Below are positions 16,361 to 25,228 of a stretch of DNA of 40,596 nucleotides, piece after piece. The notes under the pieces are model-generated. The model did no database searches, had not been told where the DNA came from, and saw nothing but the letters and a program-made list of their open reading frames with translations. Source of the DNA: Dolomitihabitans soli. Lineage in GTDB: Bacteria; Actinomycetota; Actinomycetes; Streptosporangiales; Streptosporangiaceae. Every line of letters starts with the position of its first letter. Position 1 is the first letter of the stretch. The translations under genes were made by a program, and so were the position numbers. Where the stretch lies: NCBI RefSeq assembly GCF_022213955.1, contig NZ_JAKNTW010000054.1, forward strand, positions 1 through 40,596, written 5' to 3'.

Positions 16361-17440
16361 TCAATCGGGATCGGGCTCGCCCTCACGGCTGGCGAGCAGG
16401 CGGCGCAGCGAGGCCAGCCGTACGGGATCGGCGTGGCCCTGGGCGACCCAGGCGTCCAGGGCGCACTCCGAGGTCAGATGGTTGCACCCCTTCGGGCACT
16501 CGACCGAGCCCTCCACCAGGTCGGGGAAGGCCAGCAACACGGTGTCGGCCGAGACGTGGGCCAGGCCGAAGCTGCGGATACCGGGCGTGTCGATGACCCA
16601 GCCGCCCGCGGGCAGCTCCAGCGCGACCGCCGAGGTCGAGGTGTGCCGGCCGCGCCCGGTGACCTGGTTGACGTGCGAGACCGCCCGGTCCGCCGCCGGC
16701 ACCAGCGCGTTGACCAGGGTCGACTTGCCGACCCCCGAGTGGCCGACGAGCACGCTGATCCGGTCGGCGAGCCGCTCCCTGATCTCGTCGAGGTCGCCGC
16801 CCTTGTGCAGCACCACGTGCGAGACGCCGAGCGGCTCGTAGAGCGCGACCAGCTCGTCGGGCGGCGCCAGGTCGGACTTCGTCAGGCAGAGCAGCGCGTC
16901 GATCTCCGCGTCGAAGGCCGCGACCAGGATGCGGTCGATCATGCGGGGGCGCGGCGGCGGGTCGGCCAGCGCGGTCACGATCACGAGCTGGTCGGCGTTC
17001 GCGACCACCGGGCGCTCGATTCCGTCGGTGTCCTCGGTGTCGTCGGCGGAACGGCGGAGCATCGACGCGCGCGGTTCGACCCTGACGACGCGCGCCAGGG
17101 TGTCGGGCCGGCCGGTGACATCGCCGACGAGCATGACCCGGTCGCCCACCACGATGCCCTTGCGGCCGAGCTCCCGCGCCTTCATCGCGACGACGACCCG
17201 GCCGCTCATCTCCGCGCCGGACAGCCTGTCCTTCTTACGGCGCCGCCCGGTCTCGCCGGTGGCCTCGACCAGGCAGGTGTATCTGCCGCGGTCGACGGCC
17301 ACCACGAAACCCTGGACCGCGTCCTCGTGGGCAGGACGAATCCGGGTACGCGGCCTGGATCCCTTTCCCGGCCGTACCCTGACGTCGTCCTCGTCGTACT
17401 CCCGCTTTCTCAGCGATCCATTCCCAGCATCTCCATCCAC
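16361..17440 (-). CDS. rsgA: Ribosome small-subunit-dependent GTPase RsgA
   Basis: Up to 359 residues. It is a circularly permuted GTPase that helps late 30S subunit maturation. The order is an N-terminal OB fold (from [14 protein letters not shown]), G4 (LTKSDLA), G1 ([14 protein letters not shown]), G3 ([10 protein letters not shown]), then a zinc-binding C-terminal module ([12 protein letters not shown]). GTG 17440 is the only standard start before the domain and overlaps aroA by 31 bases. Homologues, as I recall them, begin at about RKREYDEDD. This would match a CTG codon at 17413 that overlaps the aroA stop as CTGA. Confidence 0.94.
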   Translation of the reverse strand: MDGDAGNGSLRKREYDEDDVRVRPGKGSRPRTRIRPAHEDAVQGFVVAVDRGRYTCLVEATGETGRRRKKDRLSGAEMSGRVVVAMKARELGRKGIVVGDRVMLVGDVTGRPDTLARVVRVEPRASMLRRSADDTEDTDGIERPVVANADQLVIVTALADPPPRPRMIDRILVAAFDAEIDALLCLTKSDLAPPDELVALYEPLGVSHVVLHKGGDLDEIRERLADRISVLVGHSGVGKSTLVNALVPAADRAVSHVNQVTGRGRHTSTSAVALELPAGGWVIDTPGIRSFGLAHVSADTVLLAFPDLVEGSVECPKGCNHLTSECALDAWVAQGHADPVRLASLRRLLASREGEPDPD

Positions 17441-18681
17441 ATGCCCGTGAACTCGGGCAGTGTCTTGGCGGTGGTCGCGATGTTCTCGACCTGGACATCG
17501 GGGACGGCCAGGCCGATCACCGCGCCGGCGGTGGCCATCCGGTGGTCGTCGTAGGTGTGGAACACCCCGCCGGTGAGCGGGCGTGGCCGGATCACCAGCC
17601 CGTCGTCGGTCTCACGGGCGTCGCCGCCCAGCCGGTTGATCTCGGTGGCCAGCGCGGCCAGCCGGTCGGTCTCGTGGCCGCGCAGGTGCGCGACGCCGCG
17701 CAGCGTGCTCGGCGAGTCGGCCAGCGCGGCGAGCGCGGCGATCGTCGGGGTCAGCTCGCCCACCTCGTGCAGATCGGCGTCGAGGCCGGTGATCCGGCCG
17801 GTGCCGGTGACCCGCAGCCCCTCGGGCGTGCGTGCCACGGCCGCGCCCATCTCGGCGAGCAGGTGGCGCAGGTGGTCGCCCGGCTGGGTGGTGTGCTCCG
17901 GCCAGCCGGGGATGGTGACCGTGCCGCCGGTGATCAGCGCGGCGGACAGGAAGGGGGCCGCGTTGGACAGGTCGGGCTCGACGGTCACGTCGGCGGCGGC
18001 GATCGGGCCGGGCTCCACCCGCCACACGTCGCGCTCGGAGTCGTCGACCCGGGCGCCGAGGAGGCGGAGCATCTGGACGGTCATCTCGATGTGCGGCATG
18101 GAGGGGACGGGTGGTCCCGCGTGCCGTACGGTGACGCCCTTGTCGAACCTCGGGGCGGCCAGCAGCAGGCCGGAGACGAGCTGTGAGGAGGCGGAGGCGT
18201 CGAGGGTGACCTCACCGCCCTGGATCGGGCCCCTGATGGTGAACGGCAGGGAGTCGCTGTCGATCCGCGCGCCCAGCAGGCGCAGCGCGCCCAGCAACGG
18301 GCCCATCGGGCGGGTGCGCGCGTGTGCGTCGCCGTCGAAGAACACCTCGCCGTCGGCCAGCGCGGCCATCGGCGGCACGAACCGCATCACGGTGCCCGCG
18401 AGCCCCACGTCGATGCGCGTCCCACCGCGGACCGGGCCGGGCGCGACCTGCCAGTCGACGCTCGACGCGCTCTCCCGGGAGGAGACCATTCCGGCTCCCA
18501 GCGCGCGCAGCGCCTGCGCCATCAGGTCGGCGTCGCGGCTGCGCAGCGCCCGCCGTACGACGCTGGGCCCGTCGGCGAGTGCGGCCAGCAGCAACGCGCG
18601 GTTGGTCATCGACTTGGAGCCGGGCAGTGTCACGGTCGCCGTGACGGGTTCGGTGGTGGTCGGTGCGGGCCATGAGGACAT
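17410..18681 (-). CDS. aroA: 3-phosphoshikimate 1-carboxyvinyltransferase (EPSP synthase)
   Basis: 423 residues. It joins shikimate 3-phosphate and phosphoenolpyruvate in the shikimate pathway to chorismate. The N-terminal motif [18 protein letters not shown], the internal [12 protein letters not shown] and the late [15 protein letters not shown] are diagnostic. No Shine-Dalgarno sequence is evident before ATG 18681. It is preceded by the Uma2-type gene with a 22-base gap and followed by overlapping rsgA. The aroA-rsgA pair is conserved across Actinobacteria. Confidence 0.97.
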   Translation of the reverse strand: MSSWPAPTTTEPVTATVTLPGSKSMTNRALLLAALADGPSVVRRALRSRDADLMAQALRALGAGMVSSRESASSVDWQVAPGPVRGGTRIDVGLAGTVMRFVPPMAALADGEVFFDGDAHARTRPMGPLLGALRLLGARIDSDSLPFTIRGPIQGGEVTLDASASSQLVSGLLLAAPRFDKGVTVRHAGPPVPSMPHIEMTVQMLRLLGARVDDSERDVWRVEPGPIAAADVTVEPDLSNAAPFLSAALITGGTVTIPGWPEHTTQPGDHLRHLLAEMGAAVARTPEGLRVTGTGRITGLDADLHEVGELTPTIAALAALADSPSTLRGVAHLRGHETDRLAALATEINRLGGDARETDDGLVIRPRPLTGGVFHTYDDHRMATAGAVIGLAVPDVQVENIATTAKTLPEFTGMWMEMLGMDR

Positions 18682-18703
18682 GGTCGAATTCTAAGGGACG
18701 CGG

Positions 18704-19348
18704 TCAGAGGAAGACGGCGGTGTCCAGGGTGAAGTCGATCGGGTCGGGGAGGTGGATCTCCTTGCCCATGGTGACGGTCGTCGAGGTGGTGTACTGGCCG
18801 TCCTTGGGAGCGCTGTAGACGGTGACGGAGGCGGGGTCGGCGATCGGGTCGACGACCAGGAAGACCGGGATGCGGCCGGTGGCGTAGATGCCGGGCTTCT
18901 CCTCGCGGTCGTCGCGGACGCTGCTCTCCGACACCACCTCGGCCACCATGATCAGCCCACTGACGAACAGCTCACGGCCGCCCCAGCGGGGTGCGTCGGG
19001 CGGCGCGACGACGAGGTCGGGCTCGTACGGGTCGCGCGAACCGTCCATGCACACGTCGAGCCCGGCGAAGGCGTCCCAGCCCCGCCTCTCGACGTGGTCG
19101 TAGAGCGTGCGAAGCAGACGGGCGGCGGCTCTCTGGTGCTCGGGGGTGCCGACGGGGCTCACGATCAACCTTCCGTTGATTATCTCGGCGCGCAGCTTGG
19201 TGCGGCCGACGAGGGAGTCGTAGATCTCGCGAAGAGTCGTCAACTCCTGCTCGCCCTGGGGGGAGGGGGTGGGTTCGGCGGTCGGGGCGGACTCCGGCTC
19301 GGGGGCCGAAGCGGAACGGGCGTGGGGGCGTCGAGAGGTGGTGACCAT
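18704..19348 (-). CDS. Uma2-family (DUF820) putative endonuclease
   Basis: About 214 residues. The Uma2 family has a PD-(D/E)xK restriction-endonuclease-like fold. Likely catalytic elements are EPDLVVA and VAEVVSESSVRDD. The first ~45 residues are a Pro/Ser/Glu-rich tail, followed by the family core (REIYDSLVG, AEIINGRLIVSP, EHQRAAARLL). ATG 19348 is chosen because upstream sequence in the same frame is not family-like. Such genes are numerous in actinobacterial and cyanobacterial genomes with no firmly known role. It sits just before aroA and may be cotranscribed with it. Confidence 0.85.
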   Translation of the reverse strand: MVTTSRRPHARSASAPEPESAPTAEPTPSPQGEQELTTLREIYDSLVGRTKLRAEIINGRLIVSPVGTPEHQRAAARLLRTLYDHVERRGWDAFAGLDVCMDGSRDPYEPDLVVAPPDAPRWGGRELFVSGLIMVAEVVSESSVRDDREEKPGIYATGRIPVFLVVDPIADPASVTVYSAPKDGQYTTSTTVTMGKEIHLPDPIDFTLDTAVFL

Positions 19349-19444
19349 GATCCTGGTGTCCCTTCGTGTCCGCGCTGACACGCACAGTATTCCCCATGCG
19401 CATCGCACATGCGAGCGAGAAGGGGACGTGGCAGGGTGGGGGCC

Positions 19445-20185
19445 ATGTGCGGGAGATACGCCTCTGCGCGGAAGAAGCACGACCTGCTGGAGGAGTTCCG
19501 GGTGGAGCTCGACGGGGCGCCGGAGCGTGAGCTGGGGGCCGACTACAACGTCGCGCCGACCAAGGACGTCTGGGCGGTGCTGAGCCGGGTGCCCAAGGAG
19601 GCCGAGCGCGGGGTGCGCCAGCTGCGGGTGGTGAAGTGGGGGCTGGTTCCGTCGTGGGCGAAGGACCCGTCGATCGGCTCGCGCATGATCAACGCGCGCG
19701 TCGAGACCGTCGCGGACAAGCCCGCCTACCGGCAGGCGTTCGCCAAACGGCGTTGCCTGCTGCCCGCCGACGGCTACTTCGAGTGGTATCCGGTGGACAA
19801 GAAGCGCAAGCAGCCCTACTTCATCCATCCGGCCGACGGCGGCGTGCTGGCCATGGCGGGGCTGTACGAGTTCTGGCGTGACAAGGGGCGCCCCGACGAC
19901 GACCCGCTCGCCTGGCTGGTCACCTGCACGGTGATCACCACCACGGCCGAGGACGACCTGGGGAAGATCCACGACCGGATGCCGATGTTCATCGAGCGCG
20001 AGCGGTGGGACGAATGGCTCGACCCCACGCTCACCGCCCCTGACGACGCCCGTTCCCTGCTCGTCCCGGCGGCGCCCGGCCGGCTGGAGGCGTATCCGGT
20101 CTCCACGGCGGTCAACAACGTGCGCAACAACGGTCCGGAGTTGCTTGAGCCCCTGGAGCCCGCCGAGGAAAGCCCGCTCGGCTAG
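19445..20185 (+). CDS. SOS-response-associated (SRAP) abasic-site-processing protein
   Basis: 246 residues of the HMCES/YedK family. These proteins shield abasic sites in single-stranded DNA by forming a thiazolidine crosslink through Cys2. The catalytic N-terminus MCGRYAS fixes the start at ATG 19445. Other family residues are visible in YNVAPTKDV, NARVETV, LLPADGYFEWY and the His of KIHDRMPMF. It is divergent from the Uma2 gene. Its place near aroA and sigR matches, to my recollection, the M. tuberculosis order. Confidence 0.95.
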   Translation: MCGRYASARKKHDLLEEFRVELDGAPERELGADYNVAPTKDVWAVLSRVPKEAERGVRQLRVVKWGLVPSWAKDPSIGSRMINARVETVADKPAYRQAFAKRRCLLPADGYFEWYPVDKKRKQPYFIHPADGGVLAMAGLYEFWRDKGRPDDDPLAWLVTCTVITTTAEDDLGKIHDRMPMFIERERWDEWLDPTLTAPDDARSLLVPAAPGRLEAYPVSTAVNNVRNNGPELLEPLEPAEESPLG

Positions 20186-20372
20186 TTCTCCAACTGGTTG
20201 GCGAAAAGCCGGGCTCACATCGGTGTAAGACCATCGCCGAATGGGCATCCGGTGAGGAAAGCGGTTGCCTTCCGTAAGGGGGCGCCGCCTCATACCGCCA
20301 GCCCCCCGCGCACGACGGGAGATCCGGGGAATCCCGCCGCGAGGCCTTATCTCTTCCCGGAGGTGCGGATTC

Positions 20373-20705
20373 GTGGACGACACGACCGCGCGTATGCGCC
20401 TGCAGAGCATGCTCACCGAGCTTGACCGGTCGATCGCGGTGTTACGGGGCGACCCGGTCGCGATCAGAGACCGTTCGCAGGCGGACGGGGGCGCCGACCT
20501 CTTCGACGCCGACCGCGCCGAGGCCATGCTCGACGTCGCCACCCGGCAGCGCGCGGCCGTGCTCGACGCTCTCGTACGGCTCGACGCGGGCCGTTACGGG
20601 CACTGCGTCGACTGCGCCAAGCCGGTCCCCGACGGCCGCCTCGAGGCCCGTCCCGAGGCGAGCCGGTGCGTCAGCTGCCAGTCGAGGCGGGAACGCCGCC
20701 GCTGA
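20373..20705 (+). CDS. DksA/TraR-family C4 zinc-finger protein
   Basis: 110 residues. A helical N-terminal part (ARMRLQSMLTELDRSIAVL) is followed by the C-terminal C4 zinc finger, CVDC plus CVSC with 17 residues between the pairs. DksA/TraR proteins insert into the RNA polymerase secondary channel. Whether this short member does so is unknown, and the DxxDA tip motif of DksA is not evident to me. GTG 20373 has a perfect GGAGG nine bases upstream. It is convergent with the methyltransferase gene. Confidence 0.88.
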   Translation: MDDTTARMRLQSMLTELDRSIAVLRGDPVAIRDRSQADGGADLFDADRAEAMLDVATRQRAAVLDALVRLDAGRYGHCVDCAKPVPDGRLEARPEASRCVSCQSRRERRR

Positions 20706-20723
20706 CCCGGGCCGCCGGGGTCA
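20703..20723. terminator. Bidirectional hairpin between converging genes
   Basis: TGACCCGG and CCGGGGTCA form an 8-bp stem with one bulged G and a four-base loop. The hairpin includes the stop codons of both the DksA-like gene and the methyltransferase gene. There is no T-tract, as is common for high-GC actinobacterial terminators. Confidence 0.6.
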
Positions 20724-21458
20724 ACCGGCTTTCCTGGCGCTGGCGACGAGGTGGATGCCCACCGTGTCGTCGTCGTCGGGATGGGCTTCGAGCTCGGTGC
20801 GGACCAGCCAGGTCATGGCCTGGGCGTCGGCGGCGAGGACGTGGTCGACCGTCGAGGGGGACAGGACCGTGCGCGGCCGTACCCATTCCACCTCCAGGCC
20901 CACTCCGGCGAGCAGTTCGCGGAGCTGGGCGCTGGTGAAGCAGCGGGTGATGCTGCCGTCGGGCCAGGGCACGAGCATGACCTCGCCGGTCTGGCGCAGG
21001 TGGGCCCAGTAGTTCTGCTCGGCCAGGATCGCCATGCCGAGGACGAGGGAGTCGACGCAGACCAGGGCGCGGCCGCCGGGGCGCAGCACCCGGGCCACGT
21101 CGCCGATCGCGGACTCCGCCATGAGCTCGACGGACAGCGCCCGCTCCTCGGCGACCACGGCGTCGACGCTCTCGTCGGGGAGGAAGCCGAGGTCGTCGGC
21201 CCGGATCTGCCGCACGCCGTCCGGGTCGCGCAGGGTGGCGCGCCCGGCCAGCCGAAAGTCGATGACTTCTATCACACGATGTCCGGACTTGGCGGCTTGT
21301 GCGGCCCACTGACCGCCGCCTCCAGAGAGGTCCAGCACGACGGACGGCCGGGCGGGGAGCCACCGGTCGAGTTGCTCGGCGGCGACCGCGCGATAAAAGT
21401 TCCAGTACGGCCCCAGGGTTCCTGTGCCGTTCAGTTCTTCGGCCGGAATGGGCAGCAC
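20721..21458 (-). CDS. Class I SAM-dependent methyltransferase
   Basis: 245 residues. The SAM-binding glycine-rich motif I ([13 protein letters not shown]) is near residue 40, followed by acidic motif II and the usual post-motif pattern ([13 protein letters not shown]). The substrate is not recognisable. GTG 21458 has CAGGAG six bases upstream. It is divergent from sigR with 167 bases between, so it could share redox control, though no SigR-type promoter is seen facing it. Confidence 0.88.
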   Translation of the reverse strand: MLPIPAEELNGTGTLGPYWNFYRAVAAEQLDRWLPARPSVVLDLSGGGGQWAAQAAKSGHRVIEVIDFRLAGRATLRDPDGVRQIRADDLGFLPDESVDAVVAEERALSVELMAESAIGDVARVLRPGGRALVCVDSLVLGMAILAEQNYWAHLRQTGEVMLVPWPDGSITRCFTSAQLRELLAGVGLEVEWVRPRTVLSPSTVDHVLAADAQAMTWLVRTELEAHPDDDDTVGIHLVASARKAG

Positions 21459-21555
21459 ACGCGGCTCCTGGCGTCGGGTATCCGGGGTTTGGGGCTACCT
21501 ACCGGTACGTATTCTTTTTCCCCGCACCGGGTCGATCGTCACCTTCTATCTTGTG

Positions 21556-21581
21556 GGAACAGACGATCCTCCGCGGATGTT
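21556..21581 (+). promoter_or_regulatory. SigR-type autoregulatory promoter of sigR
   Basis: GGAAC (21556-21560) is followed after exactly 18 bases by GTT (21579-21581). This fits the GGAAT/C-N18-GTT consensus of SigR/SigH promoters. Transcription would start near 21588, about 38 bases before the ATG of the longer SigR form. Confidence 0.82.
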
Positions 21582-21625
21582 GCAGCACGACGACGCACGA
21601 TCTACTCCCGAGAGGTTGTCCGAGC

Positions 21626-22345
21626 ATGCAAGCGCTTCTCGAACCCGGCACCCGCCCCGGTCAGCGGTTGGATCCTGCCGAGCGGGTATCCTCCGCTGAG
21701 TACGGTATCCCGCTTCGGCCGGGCACCGGTGATCTTAAGGGGGTGGGTCCCGTCCCTGCGACAGGCGCGGAGACTCTGGAGCAGCGGAGCGCTAGGTTCG
21801 AGCGCGACGTAATGCCGTATCTGGACCAGCTGTACTCTGCCGCGCTCCGGATGACCCGGAACCCAGCGGATGCGGAGGATCTCCTACAGGAGACCTTCGC
21901 CAAGGCGTTCGCGTCCTTCCACCAGTTCCAGGAGGGCACGAACCTCAAGGCATGGCTCTACCGCATTCTCACCAACACCTTCATCAACACCTACCGCAAG
22001 AAGCAGCGGGAGCCCAAGCAGTCGGGCACCGAGGAGATCGAGGACTGGCAGCTCGCACGCGCCGAGTCCCACTCGTCGGCGGGTCTGAAGTCGGCGGAGA
22101 TCGAGGCGCTCGACCGCCTGCCGGACAGCGATGTGAAGGACGCTCTCGCGGCGCTGCCCGAAGACTTCCGCATCGCGGTCTATCTCGCGGACGTCGAGGG
22201 CTTCCCGTACAAGGAGATCGCCGACATCATGGGCACGCCGATCGGCACCGTGATGTCCCGGCTCCACCGTGGCCGCCGGCAGTTGCGGACGCATCTGGAG
22301 GATTACGCGCGCGAGCGCGGGCTGGTCCCGGCGGAGGGGTCCTGA
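21626..22345 (+). CDS. sigR: ECF sigma factor SigR (thiol-oxidative stress)
   Basis: 239 residues from ATG 21626 (GAGAGG ten bases upstream). The core is almost diagnostic: [57 protein letters not shown] and [12 protein letters not shown]. SigR directs transcription of thioredoxin, mycothiol and proteolysis genes after disulfide stress. GTG 21743 would give a ~200-residue short form, so two isoforms like SigR and unstable SigR' of Streptomyces are possible. Autoregulated by the promoter at 21556-21581. The stop overlaps the rsrA start by one base. Confidence 0.96.
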   Translation: MQALLEPGTRPGQRLDPAERVSSAEYGIPLRPGTGDLKGVGPVPATGAETLEQRSARFERDVMPYLDQLYSAALRMTRNPADAEDLLQETFAKAFASFHQFQEGTNLKAWLYRILTNTFINTYRKKQREPKQSGTEEIEDWQLARAESHSSAGLKSAEIEALDRLPDSDVKDALAALPEDFRIAVYLADVEGFPYKEIADIMGTPIGTVMSRLHRGRRQLRTHLEDYARERGLVPAEGS

Positions 22346-22611
22346 TGAGCTGCGGCAACCACCACGACACCGACTGCCGAGAAGTGCTGGACAAGGTCTA
22401 CACCTACCTCGACGGCGAGCTCGACGCGAACAACTGCCACGACATCCGCGTGCACCTCGACGAGTGCGGCCCGTGCCTGGCGGAGTACGGCCTGGAGGAG
22501 GCGGTCAAGAAACTGATCGCCAAACACTGCGGCTGCGAGTCGGTCCCGGCCGATCTGCGGGCCAAAGTCCTCACCAGAATCGACCAGGTACGCGCCGACC
22601 TCACCGAGTGA
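22345..22611 (+). CDS. rsrA: Redox-sensing zinc anti-sigma factor RsrA
   Basis: 88 residues of the ZAS family. Cys11, His37, Cys41 and Cys44 occupy the same positions as the zinc/redox residues of S. coelicolor RsrA (HLDECGPCL motif). Additional cysteines are Cys3, Cys31, Cys62 and Cys64. Reduced zinc-bound RsrA holds SigR inactive; disulfide formation releases zinc and SigR. ATG shares one base with the sigR stop, keeping the two made in proportion. Confidence 0.96.
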   Translation: MSCGNHHDTDCREVLDKVYTYLDGELDANNCHDIRVHLDECGPCLAEYGLEEAVKKLIAKHCGCESVPADLRAKVLTRIDQVRADLTE

Positions 22612-22655
22612 TCTCCTAGGATCTCAGTATTCACGGAGACAGGGGGGCGCGGCGC

Positions 22656-23600
22656 ATGAGAGTGCTGGTTACCGGTGGTGCCGGCTTCATCGGGTCGAAC
22701 CTCGTCGACCGTCTGCTGGCCGGCGGCAACGAGGTCGCGGTGGTCGACGACATCTCCTCCGGCGACCGGGGCAACCTGGCGGAGGCGGCCCGCCACCCGC
22801 GCTTCAAGCTGCACGCCTTCGACATCCGCGATCCGGCGCTGATCGGCCTCGCCGCCGACTTCCGGCCCGAGGTCGTCTGCCATCTGGCGGCCCAGATCAG
22901 CGTGCGCAGGAGCGTGGCCGACCCGGTCCACGACGCACGGCTCAACGTCGAGGGCACCGCGTCGGTGCTGGAGGCGGCCCGCCAGGGCGGCGCACGGAAG
23001 ATCGTCTTCGCCTCGTCGGTAGCGGTGTACGGCAGGCCCGAGGTCATTCCGGTCCCCGTCGACGCGGCCACCGACCCCCGCTCGCCGTACGCGGCCTCGA
23101 AGCTGAGCGCGGAGATCTACCTGTCGGCCTACCGCGCCCTGCACGGGATCGAGTACACCACGCTGGTGCTCTCCAACGTGTACGGCCCGCGGCAGTCGCC
23201 GGAGGGCGAGGCGGGCGTCGTCGCGATCTTCACTGACGGGCTGCTGTCGGGCACTCCGACCGTGTTGTACGGCGACGGCTCGCAGACTCGCGACTACATC
23301 TACGTGGACGACGTCGTGGACGGGTTCGTCCGTGCCTGCGGCGAGCTGGGCGACGGGCGCAGGTTCAACCTGGGCACCGGGGTGCAGACCACGGACCGGC
23401 GGCTGCACAGTCTGGTCGCGGAGGCGGTCGGGGCGTGCGACGAGCCCGAGCTCGCGCCCGCGCGCCTGGGCGACCTGCCCGCGATGGCCGTCGATCCGGG
23501 ACCGGCCGCCGAGGCCCTGGGCTGGAGCCCGCGCACCGACCTGGCCGCGGGGCTCAAGGCCACCGCCGAGTGGGCCAGGGGCCGGCTCTCGATTCGGTAG
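22656..23600 (+). CDS. NAD-dependent epimerase/dehydratase, UDP-glucose 4-epimerase-like
   Basis: 314 residues of the extended short-chain dehydrogenase family. NAD-binding motif TGGAGFIGSNLVDRLL is at the N-terminus and the catalytic Tyr-Lys pair lies in SPYAASKLSAEIY near residue 150. YGDGSQTRDYIYVDDVVDG is typical of GalE-like nucleotide-sugar epimerases. The natural sugar substrate is undetermined. AGGGGGG lies about eight bases before ATG 22656. It lies 44 bases after rsrA on the same strand and may be read through from sigR. Confidence 0.92.
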   Translation: MRVLVTGGAGFIGSNLVDRLLAGGNEVAVVDDISSGDRGNLAEAARHPRFKLHAFDIRDPALIGLAADFRPEVVCHLAAQISVRRSVADPVHDARLNVEGTASVLEAARQGGARKIVFASSVAVYGRPEVIPVPVDAATDPRSPYAASKLSAEIYLSAYRALHGIEYTTLVLSNVYGPRQSPEGEAGVVAIFTDGLLSGTPTVLYGDGSQTRDYIYVDDVVDGFVRACGELGDGRRFNLGTGVQTTDRRLHSLVAEAVGACDEPELAPARLGDLPAMAVDPGPAAEALGWSPRTDLAAGLKATAEWARGRLSIR

Positions 23601-23740
23601 CTTTCATCCGGTTTGGGGTGTCCGGGCAAGTGGCGTGCGGTGACGGCTTGATTACGCTTTGCTTGCGATTCGCGGAGTTGCCCACCTCAGCGGTGTCGGC
23701 TTCGGTAGCCTGAGGTGCGAAATCGACGTGGAGGCAGCAC

Positions 23741-23848
23741 ATGTTCAAGGGTATGGCCACCCGGCTGGTGGCAGCGTTGGTGCTGTTCGCCCCGGTGCTG
23801 GTGCTGGCGAGCGCGATGAGTGCGCCTTCCGGCCTCTCCTGGACGTGA
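23741..23848 (+). CDS. 35-residue hydrophobic micropeptide
   Basis: A short gene with an ideal GGAGG site six bases before ATG. It encodes a basic start (MFKGMATR), about 20 hydrophobic residues (LVAALVLFAPVLVLASAM) and a short polar tail. It could be a single-span membrane peptide. A cleaved signal peptide with no mature protein seems unlikely. It ends 33 bases before the HD-GYP membrane protein and may be cotranscribed with it. I do not recognise a family. Confidence 0.6.
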   Translation: MFKGMATRLVAALVLFAPVLVLASAMSAPSGLSWT

Positions 23849-23881
23849 GCGCGCGCCTGTAACACCGTAAGGTGGCCGCAA

Positions 23882-25228
23882 TTGCGTGGACTGCCGTGGT
23901 TTGCCAAGGTTTATCTGGTTGCCGTGATCGGAGTGGCGTTCGGGCTCTTCGGCCACAGCGCCCTCGTGGGGGGCCGCTTCGATCGGCTGGAGTGGCCCAC
24001 CCTTCTTGTGCTGGCGTTGTTGTTCCTGGTGTGCGAGTCGGTGCCCACCCTGCTCAACGTCAAGCAGGCGGCCATCTCCGTCAGCTTCTCCGCCGCCCTG
24101 GCCGCGGTGGTGCTCGTCGGCCCGGAGGGGGCCGCGCTGGTCGGCATGACCGCCGTCTTCAGCGTGCGGCCGGGGCTGCCGCTCACCAAGAGGCTGTTCA
24201 ACGGCGCCCAGTTCGCCATCTGCGGGTACGCCGCGGGGTGGACGTTCGAGCTGCTCGGCGGGCGGCCCGGGGTGCCCGACGTCGACAGGTTCGACGAGCT
24301 GATCCTGCCCTTCGCGGGGGCGGCGGGCGTCTACGTGCCGCTCAACTTCGCGCTCATCGCGGTCATGCTGTCGCTGGCCGGGCAGGTCGACCGGGTGCCG
24401 GTGCGCGGGGTGGCCCAGCTGCTCGTCTCCTACCTGGGATACGCCACGTTCGGCCTGCTGATCGCCGGGTTGTGGGCGACCGTGCAGTCGATCTCCGCGG
24501 TGCTGGTGCTGCTGCCGCTGTTCGTGGCCCGCTGGGGATTCGGGCAGTATCTCGCCCAGCAGCGCTCCTACGACGCGACGATCGCCGCGCTGTGCCAGGC
24601 CGTGGAGACGAAGGACTACTACACGCGCGGCCACTGCACCCGGGTCTCGCTGGCCTCCACGATGATCGCCGAGGAGATCGGCATGGGGTCGGAGCGGACC
24701 CGCGCGATCCGCTACGCGGGGATGCTGCACGACGTGGGCAAGCTCGGCGTGCCGACCAAGGTCCTGCAGAAGGACGGCCCGCTCACCGAGGAGGAGTACG
24801 CCGCGATCCAGCTCCATCCGATGCGCGGCCTGGAGATCGTCAGAGGAATCGACTTCCTCGACGAGGCGTTCGCCGGGATCATGCACCACCACGAGAAACA
24901 CGACGGCACCGGCTATCCCATGGGGCTGGCGGCCGAGGAGATACCGGAGTTCGCCCGGATCATCGCGGTGGCCGACGCCTTCGACTCGATCACCTCCGAC
25001 CGCTCCTACCGCGGGGCCAGGCCGGTTCCGGTGGCGATCGACCAGCTGCGCAAGGGGGCGGGCACCCAGTTCGACCCGGAGATGGTGACCGCGTTCATCA
25101 AGGCGGTCGAGCGGGCGGGCTGGGAGGCCCCCGGCAAGGTGCCCGCGCCGCCGTCCGGTGAGGCGGAGCCCATCGTCAAGGACCACGACGACCCGACCAT
25201 GCCCATCCAGGTGGTGTCCGAGCGATGA
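23882..25228 (+). CDS. Membrane HD-GYP domain protein, probable cyclic-dinucleotide phosphodiesterase
   Basis: 448 residues. The N-terminal ~230 residues hold about seven hydrophobic segments resembling a membrane sensor. The HD-GYP domain begins near 235 (ETKDYYTRGHCTRVS). The metal-binding HD is in MLHDVGKLGVP (~281) and the GYP signature in HHHEKHDGTGYP (~334), so the catalytic set looks complete. Such domains degrade cyclic di-GMP or related signals. The start is TTG 23882 with AAGGTGG six bases upstream. Its stop overlaps the start of a second, degenerate HD protein by four bases. Confidence 0.93.
   Translation: MRGLPWFAKVYLVAVIGVAFGLFGHSALVGGRFDRLEWPTLLVLALLFLVCESVPTLLNVKQAAISVSFSAALAAVVLVGPEGAALVGMTAVFSVRPGLPLTKRLFNGAQFAICGYAAGWTFELLGGRPGVPDVDRFDELILPFAGAAGVYVPLNFALIAVMLSLAGQVDRVPVRGVAQLLVSYLGYATFGLLIAGLWATVQSISAVLVLLPLFVARWGFGQYLAQQRSYDATIAALCQAVETKDYYTRGHCTRVSLASTMIAEEIGMGSERTRAIRYAGMLHDVGKLGVPTKVLQKDGPLTEEEYAAIQLHPMRGLEIVRGIDFLDEAFAGIMHHHEKHDGTGYPMGLAAEEIPEFARIIAVADAFDSITSDRSYRGARPVPVAIDQLRKGAGTQFDPEMVTAFIKAVERAGWEAPGKVPAPPSGEAEPIVKDHDDPTMPIQVVSER

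Noticed and set aside
18704-20542. Uma2 protein extended upstream to 612 residues
   Set aside because: The extension is antisense to the SRAP gene; the family core begins after ATG 19348.
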